Positions 1 through 8,444 of a stretch of 54,578 bases of DNA are shown piece by piece (position 1 is the stretch's first letter; each line of letters begins with the position of its first letter). The notes beneath the pieces were generated by a model. That model saw only the letters and a list, made by a program, of their open reading frames with translations, was not told the origin of the DNA and made no database searches. Origin of the DNA: Neobacillus kokaensis (GTDB taxonomy: Bacteria > Bacillota > Bacilli > Bacillales > Cytobacillaceae); NCBI RefSeq assembly GCF_014656545.1, contig NZ_BNDS01000030.1:1-54578 (forward strand), given 5' to 3'. Both the position numbers and the translations under genes were made by a program.

Positions 1-21
1 GTGCCTGGAGCGGAAATCAAC
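1..21. repeat. End of a Bacillaceae-type palindromic repeat, cut by the window edge
   Basis: The first 21 bases are the reverse complement of the motif GTTGATTTCCGCTCCAGGC, which opens the repeat at 54489. They are therefore the terminal part of another copy of the same dispersed element, with the rest lying outside the window. Confidence 0.7.
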
Positions 22-85
22 TGGCCTGTTAGCATGGACAATCTTTTAACAAATAATGGTATTATGTTCAGATAAAATAAAAAAA

Positions 86-146
86 TTGCCGAGAAAAATA
101 CCCTTTCTCGACAATCTGAGAAAACGCAGTTTGGACTGCGTTTTCT
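86..146 (-). terminator. Tandem terminators downstream of narK
   Basis: Reading leftward from narK there are two hairpins. The first is a perfect 12-bp stem (119-130 with 135-146). The second pairs 86-95 with 105-114 and is followed on the minus strand by a run of T residues. The second is the stronger intrinsic terminator. Confidence 0.75.
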
Positions 147-159
147 TTATGAACAATAT

Positions 160-1458
160 TTAAGCCTGTTTAACAATAACCTTTGCTGCTGTTGATTTTC
201 TTTGATAGTAATACCAGTTTAATGCGAAAGAGATTACATAGAATCCAATAAAGATATAGAAGGCACTTACTGGTGTACCCGTTGCTTTAACTGACCATCC
301 AAAAAGTTTTGGGATTAAGAATGACCCATAGGCCGCAAATGCTGCTGAGAATCCAATGACTGGCGCTGCCTCTTTCGGTATGAAAATATTCGGTATCATT
401 TGGAATGTTGAACCTGATCCAATTCCTGATGCTAAGAATAGCACCAAGAATGAGATTAAAAATCCAGCAAATTGCTGTGCATTTAAGAAGTAGATTACTC
501 CTAACGCTCCAATCGTCATGACCACGAAAACATAGGCTGTTACTTTGGCGCCGCCAAACTTATCAGATATCCAGCCTCCAACTGGTCTTGCAGCCGCAGC
601 CACTAAAGCACCCAGGAAAGCAAGAGAAATGTATTCCGGGAATTGCGATTTTAAAAGCAACGGAAATGCTGCAGAGTAACCAATAAATGAGCCAAAAGTT
701 CCAATGTATAACGTAGTCATTATCCAAGTATGTTTCCGTTTTACAATGACAAATTGATCGGCAACGGATTGTTTTGCGCCAGGTACATTATCCATTTTGA
801 ATAATGCAAGCAATGTTACGATCACAATCGGAATGACCCAAACAAAGGCAGCGTTTTGCAGCCACAACTCCTGGCCGTTGGATAATACTTGCTTACCGCC
901 AACTAAGGCAAAAGTTCCTGAGGTGATAACTAATGGTGTCACGAATTGTACAACAGATACTCCCATATTTCCTAAGCCGCCATTGATCCCAAGTGCGGTC
1001 CCTTTTTCTTTTTTAGGGAAAAAGAAGCTGATGTTTGCACTTGATGAAGAGAAGTTCCCTCCGCCTAAACCACAAAGTGCCGCTAAAATTAACATGACCG
1101 TGAACGGTGTATCCGGATTTTGCACAGCAAAACCAATTCCGATAGCAGGAATGGCAAGTATAGCGGTTGAAATGACTGTCCAGGTTTTTCCTCCCATTGT
1201 TCCTGCTGCAAACGTATAAACAAACCGAAGTGTTGCCCCCACAAGACCTGGAACGGCGGCTAATGTAAACAGCTGTTCTTCAGTATAGTGAAAGCCAATG
1301 TCGTTTAATCTGATAGCAACTACTGACCAAATCTGCCAAACAATAAACGCAAGCATTAATGATGGAACAGAGATCCACAAGTTTCGTTTAGCATGTTTCT
1401 TTCCTTCAGTGTTCCAGAATTTTTCGTCTTCTGGATTCCAATACGTTATTCGGGCCAT
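160..1458 (-). CDS. narK: NarK-type nitrate/nitrite transporter (MFS)
   Basis: A 432-residue, 12-helix major facilitator protein of the nitrate/nitrite porter family. It should import nitrate and/or export nitrite across the cytoplasmic membrane during nitrate respiration. The family signature is clear around residues 130-165: a glycine-rich GLGGGNFSSS stretch, NISFFFP, then KGTALGINGGLGNMG. The ATG start has a good ribosome binding site (GGGGGAG). A predicted FNR-dependent promoter lies upstream (1515-1564). A second transporter of the same family follows upstream on the same strand but has its own promoter and terminator. No nitrate reductase genes are in the window. Transport direction and substrate preference cannot be read from sequence. 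Confidence 0.9.
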   Translation of the reverse strand: MARITYWNPEDEKFWNTEGKKHAKRNLWISVPSLMLAFIVWQIWSVVAIRLNDIGFHYTEEQLFTLAAVPGLVGATLRFVYTFAAGTMGGKTWTVISTAILAIPAIGIGFAVQNPDTPFTVMLILAALCGLGGGNFSSSSANISFFFPKKEKGTALGINGGLGNMGVSVVQFVTPLVITSGTFALVGGKQVLSNGQELWLQNAAFVWVIPIVIVTLLALFKMDNVPGAKQSVADQFVIVKRKHTWIMTTLYIGTFGSFIGYSAAFPLLLKSQFPEYISLAFLGALVAAAARPVGGWISDKFGGAKVTAYVFVVMTIGALGVIYFLNAQQFAGFLISFLVLFLASGIGSGSTFQMIPNIFIPKEAAPVIGFSAAFAAYGSFLIPKLFGWSVKATGTPVSAFYIFIGFYVISFALNWYYYQRKSTAAKVIVKQA

Positions 1459-1514
1459 TTTTTTCTCCCCCTATTGTATGTTTAATTTTTTATTCGAAAG
1501 TTATTGGTGTTTAT

Positions 1515-1564
1515 GATGCTAATATAAACCACATGGCAACATGAAATTTGTGACGTACGTCACA
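1515..1564 (-). promoter_or_regulatory. Predicted class II FNR promoter of narK
   Basis: A perfect palindrome TGTGACGTACGTCACA (1549-1564) matches the Bacillus FNR consensus TGTGA-N6-TCACA. On the minus strand a -10 hexamer TATATT occupies 1526-1521, which puts the transcription start near 1515. The palindrome centre is then at about -41.5, the standard position for a class II FNR activator. Site and spacing are seen in the sequence; FNR binding is inferred. Confidence 0.8.
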
Positions 1565-1626
1565 AAAATAGTGAAGGAACTGTGAACAAAGGGGGTTTGA
1601 CGAAAAGTTGTCATAAATAAAAGAAA

Positions 1627-1651
1627 GAGACCTCCGTAAAATGAAGGTCTC
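1627..1651 (-). terminator. Terminator of the MFS-PAS gene
   Basis: On the minus strand, GAGACCT pairs with AGGTCTC (1651-1645 with 1633-1627), followed by a T-rich tract, just downstream of the stop codon at 1662. Confidence 0.75.
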
Positions 1652-1661
1652 CTTGATTGTC

Positions 1662-3167
1662 CTATTGTCTTTTTTGTTTTTCATTGTCCTCTTTAAATAA
1701 ACCAACATAATGCTTGGTCTCTCCTGCATCATCCTTAATAGCAGTGATGGTGATCCATTCTTTATAAATCTCATTATTCTTCCGTTTGTTCCAAATGGCA
1801 CCTTCCCAGTATCCCTCTTTCTTAAGTTGCTCCCACATTGCTTTATAAAATTGGTTGTCGTGTTCACCGGATTGAAGAACACTTGGAGTTTTCCCAATTA
1901 CTTCTTCTTGTGAAAACCCAGTAATCCTCGTGAAGGCTGGATTTACTTTTTGAATAATGCCGCCCGAATCAGTCAAGAGAATACCTTCTCCTGCGTGGTT
2001 CACAATTTTGGATGAAACCTCAAGTTTATCTTGATAATAAAGCCAAACTACCAAAACCAATGTAGCTAAAGAAAACTCTGACAGCGACATGAATCCAATA
2101 GCATAATGTCCGGTCCAATTAAAGAGAATTGTTAAGATGATTGGCGGGAAGAAGCCGCCTAGGCCGCCCATTGCAGCAACAATCCCGTTCACAATCCCAG
2201 CCTGTTTGGAAAAATATAAAGGAACCAGTTTGAAAATTGCACCATTCCCGATTCCGGCAAAGAAAGCCACTAATAAGCAGCCAAAAGAGTAAATTGGCAG
2301 TGAAGGTGTAAACGATAATAAAAATCCGGCAAAGGTCAGGCTGAAAAATACTGCCATTAAGATTAAAAACGGATTGATCTTATCTCCAAGCCAGCCCCCT
2401 ACAGGTCTAAAGATTGTCGCAAGGGCAATGAATCCGGCTGTTCGAAGGCCCGCATCCACCTTACTTAAGTCAAAATGATTTACTAAAAAGGATGGTAAAT
2501 AGATGGTGAAAGCAACAAAAGAACCAAATGTGATAAAGTAACATAAGCTTAAAAACCATAATTTAGGGTTACGATAAACCTGTTTGAAACTAATTAAAAA
2601 TGAATTGTTTACTTTATGCTCATTACGGTCACCAAGAAGGAAGTTGATGACAACAAATATCAAAACAATCACTAAGAAAATTAAAATAGTCGTTCTCCAT
2701 CCATAAGCACTTGCCAAAACTGGAGCTGAGAACGAAGTGATCGCGGTACCAATATTCCCCGCTCCATAGATCCCATTAATAAAACCATGTCTTTCTTTTG
2801 GATAATACTTTGGCAATGAAGTAACACCTATAGAAAAGACTGCCCCGCCAATACCAAGCATAAAGCCGCCCAAAATTAACATAAAAAATGAATTGGCATA
2901 GCTAATAATAGCAATTGGAATAACTAAAATAATAAAACTAACAGTAAATAAGATTCTAGCACCATAACGGTTGGCCCAGAAACCAATCGGAATTCTAAGC
3001 AAAGAGCCAAGAATTACAGGTACTGCTGTTGCCCAAGAGATTTGTGTCGCTGACAGGGGAATATCTTCCTTTATAAAAGTCATCAATGAAGATATTAATA
3101 CCCAGACCATAAAACCTACGACAAGGCTGCTTGTTTGAACAAAAAGCTGTCTTGATCCTTGTTTCAT
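1662..3167 (-). CDS. NarK/NasA-type MFS transporter with C-terminal PAS domain
   Basis: A 501-residue fusion. Residues 1 to about 380 form a 12-helix nitrate/nitrite porter-type MFS protein with the signature GIGGAVFSIG, LPKYYPKERHG and GIYGAGNIGTAI. From about residue 385 a PAS domain follows directly (GEGILLTDSGGIIQKVNPAF, ITGFSQEEVIGK, EWITITAI, HYVGLF). Plain family members end near 400-430 residues, so about 110 are added. The PAS domain should lie in the cytoplasm and could sense redox state, oxygen or a ligand and gate transport; this is inference. The ATG has an AGGGGGA site. The gene carries its own FNR-type promoter at 3256-3305. It could also be a sensor that uses the transporter fold to detect substrate. 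Confidence 0.88.
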   Translation of the reverse strand: MKQGSRQLFVQTSSLVVGFMVWVLISSLMTFIKEDIPLSATQISWATAVPVILGSLLRIPIGFWANRYGARILFTVSFIILVIPIAIISYANSFFMLILGGFMLGIGGAVFSIGVTSLPKYYPKERHGFINGIYGAGNIGTAITSFSAPVLASAYGWRTTILIFLVIVLIFVVINFLLGDRNEHKVNNSFLISFKQVYRNPKLWFLSLCYFITFGSFVAFTIYLPSFLVNHFDLSKVDAGLRTAGFIALATIFRPVGGWLGDKINPFLILMAVFFSLTFAGFLLSFTPSLPIYSFGCLLVAFFAGIGNGAIFKLVPLYFSKQAGIVNGIVAAMGGLGGFFPPIILTILFNWTGHYAIGFMSLSEFSLATLVLVVWLYYQDKLEVSSKIVNHAGEGILLTDSGGIIQKVNPAFTRITGFSQEEVIGKTPSVLQSGEHDNQFYKAMWEQLKKEGYWEGAIWNKRKNNEIYKEWITITAIKDDAGETKHYVGLFKEDNEKQKRQ

Positions 3168-3255
3168 TTTAATCCCCCTTCATTTCATTCCTTCATTAAT
3201 ATTTCCTTACCATTTTCAAATATTACCAAACATTTTTCGTAGATGGGAAAATTTC

Positions 3256-3305
3256 TCTGTGTATTATAGAACAAGTTTCTATAATAAACTGTGAGGTTTG
3301 GCACA
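3256..3305 (-). promoter_or_regulatory. Predicted class II FNR promoter of the MFS-PAS gene
   Basis: On the minus strand TGTGCCAAACCTCACA (3305-3290) differs from the FNR consensus TGTGA-N6-TCACA at one position. A TATAAT hexamer at 3268-3263 places the start near 3256, so the site centre again lies at about -41.5. The match in spacing with the narK promoter supports both calls. Confidence 0.75.
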
Positions 3306-3431
3306 TTTTAAAAATTTGATTATCTCTATACAAATGGTTTTACCCTAAAATAAGAAAATAAAATAATAATTACGTGCTTTGGATAAGGTAAAATATAGGT
3401 CCAAACGACAAAGGAAGTAAGGAAGGTCATT

Positions 3432-4769
3432 ATGCGAAAGAAAAAATTCTATCTCGATCCGCCTAAAATACTTGTTATCGGCTTCGCACTTATTATTCTG
3501 ATCGGGACTCTTCTTCTGACCCTTCCTATTTCGACAACAGATGGAGAGGGTCTGTCATTTTTAAATGCATTATTTACTGCAACCTCGGCTACTTGTGTAA
3601 CCGGATTGGTTGTAGTTGATACAGGAACAACATTTACCCTTTTTGGCCAAATAGTCATTATATCCATGATACAGGTTGGAGGCTTAGGGTTTATGACGGT
3701 TGCAACACTCTTTGCCTTTTTATTAGGTAAAAGAATTTCTTTAAAAGAACGTATTTTGCTTCAGGAATCCTTAAATAACATTTCCATGGATGGAGTCGTC
3801 AGGCTTGCAAAGCGGATATTAATTTTTACTGCAGTTATTGAAGGAGCAGGAGCAGTCTTGTTATCCATTCGTTTTTCCTTGGATATGCCGCTTAGAAGAG
3901 CAATATATTATGGCATTTTCCATTCTATTTCTAATTTTAATAATGCCGGTTTTGATCTAATGGGCGAATTTCATAGTCTAACCAGTTATGTGTCAGACCC
4001 TATAGTCACCTTAACGGTATGTATGTTAATTACATTGGGTGGTATTGGGTTTATTGTTATGAATGAATTGTACGAATATCGTCGCTCTAAAAAATTATCT
4101 TTACATACAAAAATCGTCCTTATGACAAGTTTATTTCTTGTAGTTATAGGAACAATCGGGATTTTCTTTTTAGAATTAACGAATGCTAAAACGTTAAAAC
4201 CGCTTTCGCTATCAGGAAAAGTTTTAGGGTCTTTATTTCAGTCGGTTACAGCTCGAACAGCAGGGGCTAATACACTTAGTATTGGCGACTTAACTCAAAC
4301 CTCCTTATTTTTAATCATATTTCTTATGTTTATTGGTGCTTCACCAGGTTCCACAGGCGGTGGGATTAAAACAACGACTTTTACGACTTTGATTGGAGCA
4401 GTATGGTCGCAAATCCGTGGGAAGGAGGATGTTATTTTTTATCGGCAGCGAATTGTTTATGAAACTATTTATAAGGCATTGACCGTGACCTTCAGCGGTC
4501 TTTCAATAGTTACAATAGTAACACTTGTGTTGACGATTACTGAACATGGAAAGGATTTTCTTATGATCTTATTTGAAGCAATATCCGCATTTGCAACAGT
4601 AGGTCTCTCAATGGGTTTAACGCCAGATTTATCTCCAATAGGAAGGGCAATCATTATTTTTACAATGTTTGCCGGGAGGGTTGGACCATTGACGGTTGCA
4701 TTTGCTGTAACAATGCGTAGAAAACCTGATGCATTCCGATATCCAAAAGGCAAAATCATGATAGGCTAG
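3432..4769 (+). CDS. ktrB: Ktr/Trk-type potassium transporter, membrane subunit
   Basis: A 445-residue membrane protein of the TrkH/KtrB superfamily, which carries potassium (often with sodium coupling) into the cell. Four pore-loop segments with their selectivity glycines are visible: ATCVTGLV, NFNNAGFD, ARTAGANT and FATVGLSMG. The conserved SPGSTGGGIKTTTF segment precedes the last repeat. Length equals the B. subtilis KtrB/KtrD proteins. The regulatory RCK subunit gene follows 24 bases after the stop, so the two form an operon. The pair cannot be assigned to KtrAB rather than KtrCD from sequence alone. No long structured leader (such as a c-di-AMP riboswitch) is present in the 264 bases upstream. 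Confidence 0.88.
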   Translation: MRKKKFYLDPPKILVIGFALIILIGTLLLTLPISTTDGEGLSFLNALFTATSATCVTGLVVVDTGTTFTLFGQIVIISMIQVGGLGFMTVATLFAFLLGKRISLKERILLQESLNNISMDGVVRLAKRILIFTAVIEGAGAVLLSIRFSLDMPLRRAIYYGIFHSISNFNNAGFDLMGEFHSLTSYVSDPIVTLTVCMLITLGGIGFIVMNELYEYRRSKKLSLHTKIVLMTSLFLVVIGTIGIFFLELTNAKTLKPLSLSGKVLGSLFQSVTARTAGANTLSIGDLTQTSLFLIIFLMFIGASPGSTGGGIKTTTFTTLIGAVWSQIRGKEDVIFYRQRIVYETIYKALTVTFSGLSIVTIVTLVLTITEHGKDFLMILFEAISAFATVGLSMGLTPDLSPIGRAIIIFTMFAGRVGPLTVAFAVTMRRKPDAFRYPKGKIMIG

Positions 4770-4793
4770 TTTTTACATAAAGGAGGTACTTAA

Positions 4794-5447
4794 ATGGCTA
4801 ATCAATATGCAGTAATTGGATTAGGCAGATTTGGTATTAATATTGCCAACAAATTGTTTGAATCAGGTCAGGATGTACTGGGAATAGATGTGAATGAAGA
4901 ACGGGTAGACGAAGCCCAATCTTATGTAACCCACGCTGTCATAGCAGATTCGACAGATGCTGAGGCCATGAAAACAATCGGAATCCGAAATTTCGACACA
5001 GTTATTGTAGCAATCGGCAATGACATCCAAGCAAGTATTTTGAGTGTCTTGCTGCTAAAAGAGATGGGTGTTCCAAAGGTAATTGCTAAGGCGCTAAATA
5101 AACTTCATGGTCAGGTGCTAGAAAAAGTTGGTGCGGATTGGGTCGTGTATCCTGAACGCGATATGGGTATTCGAGTCGCACACCAGCTCTTATCACCGAA
5201 TGTATTAAATTTTATTGAAATTTCAAAAGATTATAGTGTGGAGGAAGTTAAGATTCCAAACTCTATGATTGATAAAACATTAAGGGAAATTGACTTAAGA
5301 GCTAAATTTAACATTAGTGTCATTGCAATTCGACATAATCATGATATCCATATTACTCCATCTCCCGATAAACTGCTTGATAAAGGAGATGTTCTTGTTG
5401 TGATTGGAAAAAATAGGGATCTTGAACGATTTGCAAATTTGGATTAA
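4794..5447 (+). CDS. ktrA: KtrA/TrkA-type RCK regulatory subunit
   Basis: A 217-residue cytoplasmic RCK protein that gates the KtrB-type channel. The N-terminal Rossmann domain begins with the nucleotide-binding motif GLGRFG (residues 8-13), with the acidic residue D34 in GIDVNEERVD for ribose contact. The C-terminal RCK_C (TrkA-C) domain, about residues 135-217, is the type that binds c-di-AMP in KtrA/KtrC. It has an AAGGAGGT ribosome binding site and follows the membrane subunit in the same operon. Known family roles are ATP/ADP-dependent gating; c-di-AMP control is inferred from homology. Confidence 0.87.
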   Translation: MANQYAVIGLGRFGINIANKLFESGQDVLGIDVNEERVDEAQSYVTHAVIADSTDAEAMKTIGIRNFDTVIVAIGNDIQASILSVLLLKEMGVPKVIAKALNKLHGQVLEKVGADWVVYPERDMGIRVAHQLLSPNVLNFIEISKDYSVEEVKIPNSMIDKTLREIDLRAKFNISVIAIRHNHDIHITPSPDKLLDKGDVLVVIGKNRDLERFANLD

Positions 5448-5494
5448 ATAAAATCAAAAAGATAGGATAAATTATGAATAAGGAGGGTGAAGTA

Positions 5495-5656
5495 ATGCCT
5501 AGAGGAAAAGAATTAGAACAATTGCCGATGTCAAATACCTTGCCAGGGGCAGGGAAGGATGCTGGTAAATTTAATCGAGAGATCCTCGGTTCGATTGTGC
5601 AGAATGCTGAGCCTCAGCCGAATGAGATTGAAAGAGAGAATGAAGACATGGTATAG
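5495..5656 (+). CDS. Small hypothetical protein, 53 residues
   Basis: I chose the ATG at 5495 because AAGGAGGGTGA stands at the right distance; an in-frame ATG at 5474 has no such site. The product (MPRGKELEQLPMSNTLPGAGKDAGKFNREIL...) is polar and Gly/Asn/Glu-rich with no membrane segment. I do not recognise the family. It lies 47 bases after ktrA and could be co-transcribed. It converges with an SspH spore gene, and its composition resembles minor small acid-soluble spore proteins, but that is only a hint. Confidence 0.65.
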   Translation: MPRGKELEQLPMSNTLPGAGKDAGKFNREILGSIVQNAEPQPNEIERENEDMV

Positions 5657-5677
5657 GCAGGAGCTACTCCTGCCTTT
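5655..5677. terminator. Bidirectional terminator between convergent small genes
   Basis: AGGCAGGAG (5655-5663) pairs with CTCCTGCCT (5667-5675) around a 3-base loop, followed by TT. It lies between the 53-residue gene and sspH. Confidence 0.7.
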
Positions 5678-5682
5678 AATCA

Positions 5683-5862
5683 TTATTCCTCGATCAATTC
5701 ATTAATTTCTACGATAGTCCGTTCTTCAAGCGGCCCACGTAAATGAACAGTAGCAGTTCTGCCGTCATCATTTAATTTGTCAATCCAAACGGATGTACCA
5801 TTATATTTGACCTCAATATCCGCAGAAGAAGACAAAATTTGTTTAACTCGATTTGTATCCAT
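5683..5862 (-). CDS. sspH: H-type small acid-soluble spore protein
   Basis: A 59-residue protein, MDTNRVKQILSSSADIEVKY..., that matches the H-type SASP family in its start (M-N-RAKQI-like), the central YNGTSVWIDKLN and the TATVHLRGPLEERT stretch with an acidic end. These minor SASPs are made in the forespore and packed in the spore core. AAGGAGTGA precedes the ATG. A sigma-G-like promoter lies about 30 bases upstream (5892-5921). Only the family is certain; the exact B. subtilis ortholog is not. Confidence 0.82.
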   Translation of the reverse strand: MDTNRVKQILSSSADIEVKYNGTSVWIDKLNDDGRTATVHLRGPLEERTIVEINELIEE

Positions 5863-5891
5863 CTAATCACTCCTTGAAAAATTAATCATTT

Positions 5892-5921
5892 TAGTCTGTG
5901 TAAACAAGCTATTTTACATAC
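5892..5921 (-). promoter_or_regulatory. Sigma-G-like promoter of sspH
   Basis: On the minus strand GTATG (5921-5917) and CAGACTA (5898-5892) stand 18 bases apart. This resembles the forespore sigma-G pattern (GHATR, 17-18 bases, CATNHTA) with one mismatch in the -10 part. It fits the expected forespore expression of an SASP gene. Confidence 0.5.
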
Positions 5922-6379
5922 GTCTTTGGTAAAATGAAACCGTTTCCTTCTATTATTATAGAGTTTCCTTCGAAGAATTATTAATTGGATAAATAAGTCT
6001 AAAATCATATTGCATACCCAATACTCTCATTATATGATGATTAGAAATAATTCTTAGCCTGCTACAGCGAGTTTACACGGTCATTAAAAAAAAAATGAAA
6101 CCAATCATCATTTATTTCGTCTTATATAATGGAGAAATAAAAATAGTCATGTCCAACCAATAGCAATCATACAAATTAAATGGATATAGGGATAAAAAAG
6201 AAAAGTATATTTGGATCTTTGGAGAAAATGTCGAAAATAGTTAAAAAATGGGGAAAGATTTAGCGGGATTTAAACATTAATTGGTATGATTTATGTTTTT
6301 CATTTTAAAGAAAATATGATATAGTAATTGATGTTCGTTTACCGAAGCTTAATTTGGTAAGTGAGAGGAGAATTTCAAA
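5922..6379. other. AT-rich intergenic region before ltaS
   Basis: About 460 bases with no convincing reading frame on either strand. The end nearest ltaS holds TTACC (6340-6344) and GGTAA (6357-6361) as a short inverted repeat just before the ribosome binding site GAGAGGAG, and a possible -10 (TATAGT near 6321). I see no riboswitch or RNA gene here. Confidence 0.4.
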
Positions 6380-8341
6380 ATGAATAAAGCAACACTAACT
6401 AAAAAACTAAATAATAGTCATATTACATTTCTTGCAATAGCCGTTATATTATTCTGGATTAAAACATATGCGGCATATCGAATTGAATTTAATCTTGGTA
6501 TTGATAATAATCTGCAGAAATTTTTACTGTTTATTAATCCTTTAAGCTCAGCACTTTTCTTTTTTGGGCTGGCATTATTATTTAAAAAGCGTACGAAGCT
6601 TGTCATGATTATCACAAACTTCATTTTATCCTTTTTATTGTACGCAAATATTGCTTACTATCGTTTTTTTAATGATTTCATCACAGTTCCAGTTTTAATG
6701 CAGACTAAGACAAACGCAGGTCAGTTAGGGGATAGTGCGCTGTCATTAATGTCGCCATGGGACATTTTTTACTTTGCAGATTTCTTTATTTTGATTGCAT
6801 TAGCATTAACAGTTTTCAAACATGTGACGGTAACGAACAGAAAATCATTTAAAATTGTTCTGTTATTTTCAATAACAACTTTTTTATTTAACCTTGGTTT
6901 AGCTGAAAAAGACCGCCCACAACTATTAACGCGTTCTTTTGATAGAAATTACTTAGTAAAGTATCTTGGGGCATATAACTTTACCATATATGATGTAATA
7001 CAAAACGTTAAATCATCCAGTCAGCGTGCACTTGCTGATTCAAGTGATATTACAGATGTAGAGAACTATCGTAAAGCCAATTATGCAGCACCTAACCCTA
7101 AGTATTTTGGCAAAGCAAAAGGAATGAACGTAATTTATGTTTCAATGGAGTCCTTACAAAGCTTCATGATCGATTATAAGATGCCGGATGGTCAAGAAGT
7201 TACTCCATTCCTAAATTCGTTAACACATGATAAAAATACATTCTATTTTAAGAATTTCTACCATCAAACAGGGCAGGGGAAAACATCTGATGCCGAGTTT
7301 TTAATGGAGAACTCTCTATATCCAATGGCACAGGGGGCTGTTTTTGTTAACAAAGCGCAAAACACCTACCAAGCTATGCCTGCGATATTAAAAGGTCAAG
7401 GATATACTTCGGCAGTATTCCATGGAAACTATAAAACATTCTGGAATCGAAACGTAATTTACAAAGCTTTCGGCTATGATCAGTTTTTTGATGCTGAATA
7501 CTATAACATGACGGAAGAAAATACAAAGAACTATGGCTTAAAGGATAAACCGTTCTTTAAAGAGTCAATGCCAATGCTCACAAGCCTGAAGCAGCCTTTC
7601 TACACGAAGTTCATTACATTATCGAACCATTTCCCATTTGCAATGGATCCTGGAGATACAGATTTTCCTGCAGGTGATTATGGCGATACGGTTGTTAACC
7701 AATATTTCCAATCTGCCCATTATATGGACCAAGCATTGGAACAATTCTTTAATGACTTAAAAACATCCGGATTATATGATAATACTATCGTCGTCCTTTA
7801 TGGTGACCACTATGGTATTTCCGAAAACCATAATGATGCCATGGCACAAGTACTAGGAGTCGATGAAATTACACCTGCGATTAGTGCGAAATTGCAGCGG
7901 GTACCGCTATATATTCATGTACCGGGGGTTAAAGGTGGTATTCAATCACAAGTAGGCGGGGAAGTTGACGTTCGTCCAACAGTGCTTCATCTACTTGGTA
8001 TTGATACGAAGGATTACTTGGAATTTGGTTCTGATCTCTTATCTAAACAGCATCGCAATTGGGCATTATTCCGAAATGGTGATTTTGTTTCTGCAGATAT
8101 GATTCAAGTAAAAGATAAATGTTATTCTGCAAATACTGATGAACTTTTGGAAGACTCTGAAGCATGTAAGGATATTTCTGACAGTGTCAATACAGAGATG
8201 CAGATGTCAGATGAAGTGGTTTATAAAGACCTCCTTCGGTTCTATAAACCAGAAGGGTATACACCAATAAACCCAAATGACTACGATTATCTTGGACCAA
8301 ATGCTAAAAAGGGAACAGAGACAATTGAAAATAATCAATAA
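6380..8341 (+). CDS. ltaS: Lipoteichoic acid synthase family (LtaS/YfnI type)
   Basis: A 653-residue polyglycerolphosphate transferase that builds lipoteichoic acid from phosphatidylglycerol on the outer face of the membrane. Five N-terminal transmembrane helices (about residues 15-215) are followed by an extracellular sulfatase-fold domain. The metal and catalytic residues are present: E257 in SMESL, nucleophile T302 in GQGKTSDAEF, H in LSNHFPF, and D476/H477 in YGDHYG. Length equals B. subtilis YfnI exactly, so it may be the YfnI paralog (sigma-M controlled there) rather than the housekeeping LtaS. It has its own terminator. Confidence 0.9.
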   Translation: MNKATLTKKLNNSHITFLAIAVILFWIKTYAAYRIEFNLGIDNNLQKFLLFINPLSSALFFFGLALLFKKRTKLVMIITNFILSFLLYANIAYYRFFNDFITVPVLMQTKTNAGQLGDSALSLMSPWDIFYFADFFILIALALTVFKHVTVTNRKSFKIVLLFSITTFLFNLGLAEKDRPQLLTRSFDRNYLVKYLGAYNFTIYDVIQNVKSSSQRALADSSDITDVENYRKANYAAPNPKYFGKAKGMNVIYVSMESLQSFMIDYKMPDGQEVTPFLNSLTHDKNTFYFKNFYHQTGQGKTSDAEFLMENSLYPMAQGAVFVNKAQNTYQAMPAILKGQGYTSAVFHGNYKTFWNRNVIYKAFGYDQFFDAEYYNMTEENTKNYGLKDKPFFKESMPMLTSLKQPFYTKFITLSNHFPFAMDPGDTDFPAGDYGDTVVNQYFQSAHYMDQALEQFFNDLKTSGLYDNTIVVLYGDHYGISENHNDAMAQVLGVDEITPAISAKLQRVPLYIHVPGVKGGIQSQVGGEVDVRPTVLHLLGIDTKDYLEFGSDLLSKQHRNWALFRNGDFVSADMIQVKDKCYSANTDELLEDSEACKDISDSVNTEMQMSDEVVYKDLLRFYKPEGYTPINPNDYDYLGPNAKKGTETIENNQ

Positions 8342-8343
8342 AA

Positions 8344-8376
8344 AAAGAGAGAAGACGTGTCTTCTCTCTTTTTTTA
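8344..8376 (+). terminator. Terminator of ltaS
   Basis: AAAGAGAGAAGAC pairs with GTCTTCTCTCTTT around a very small loop, followed by a T run. Confidence 0.9.
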
Positions 8377-8444
8377 TTTCAGATTATCTTTAAGTTTTGT
8401 TACAATAGTGGATATATTATTAATAACAAAAGAGGTTTTTTTCT

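Noticed and set aside
1511..1897. Minus-strand frame of 128 codons and a plus-strand frame inside it
   Set aside because: Both overlap the PAS-coding end of the MFS-PAS gene and its terminator in other frames.
3168..3431. Possible c-di-AMP (ydaO) riboswitch before the Ktr genes
   Set aside because: The region is AT-rich, holds the divergent FNR promoter and lacks the conserved GC-rich ydaO core and any terminator.
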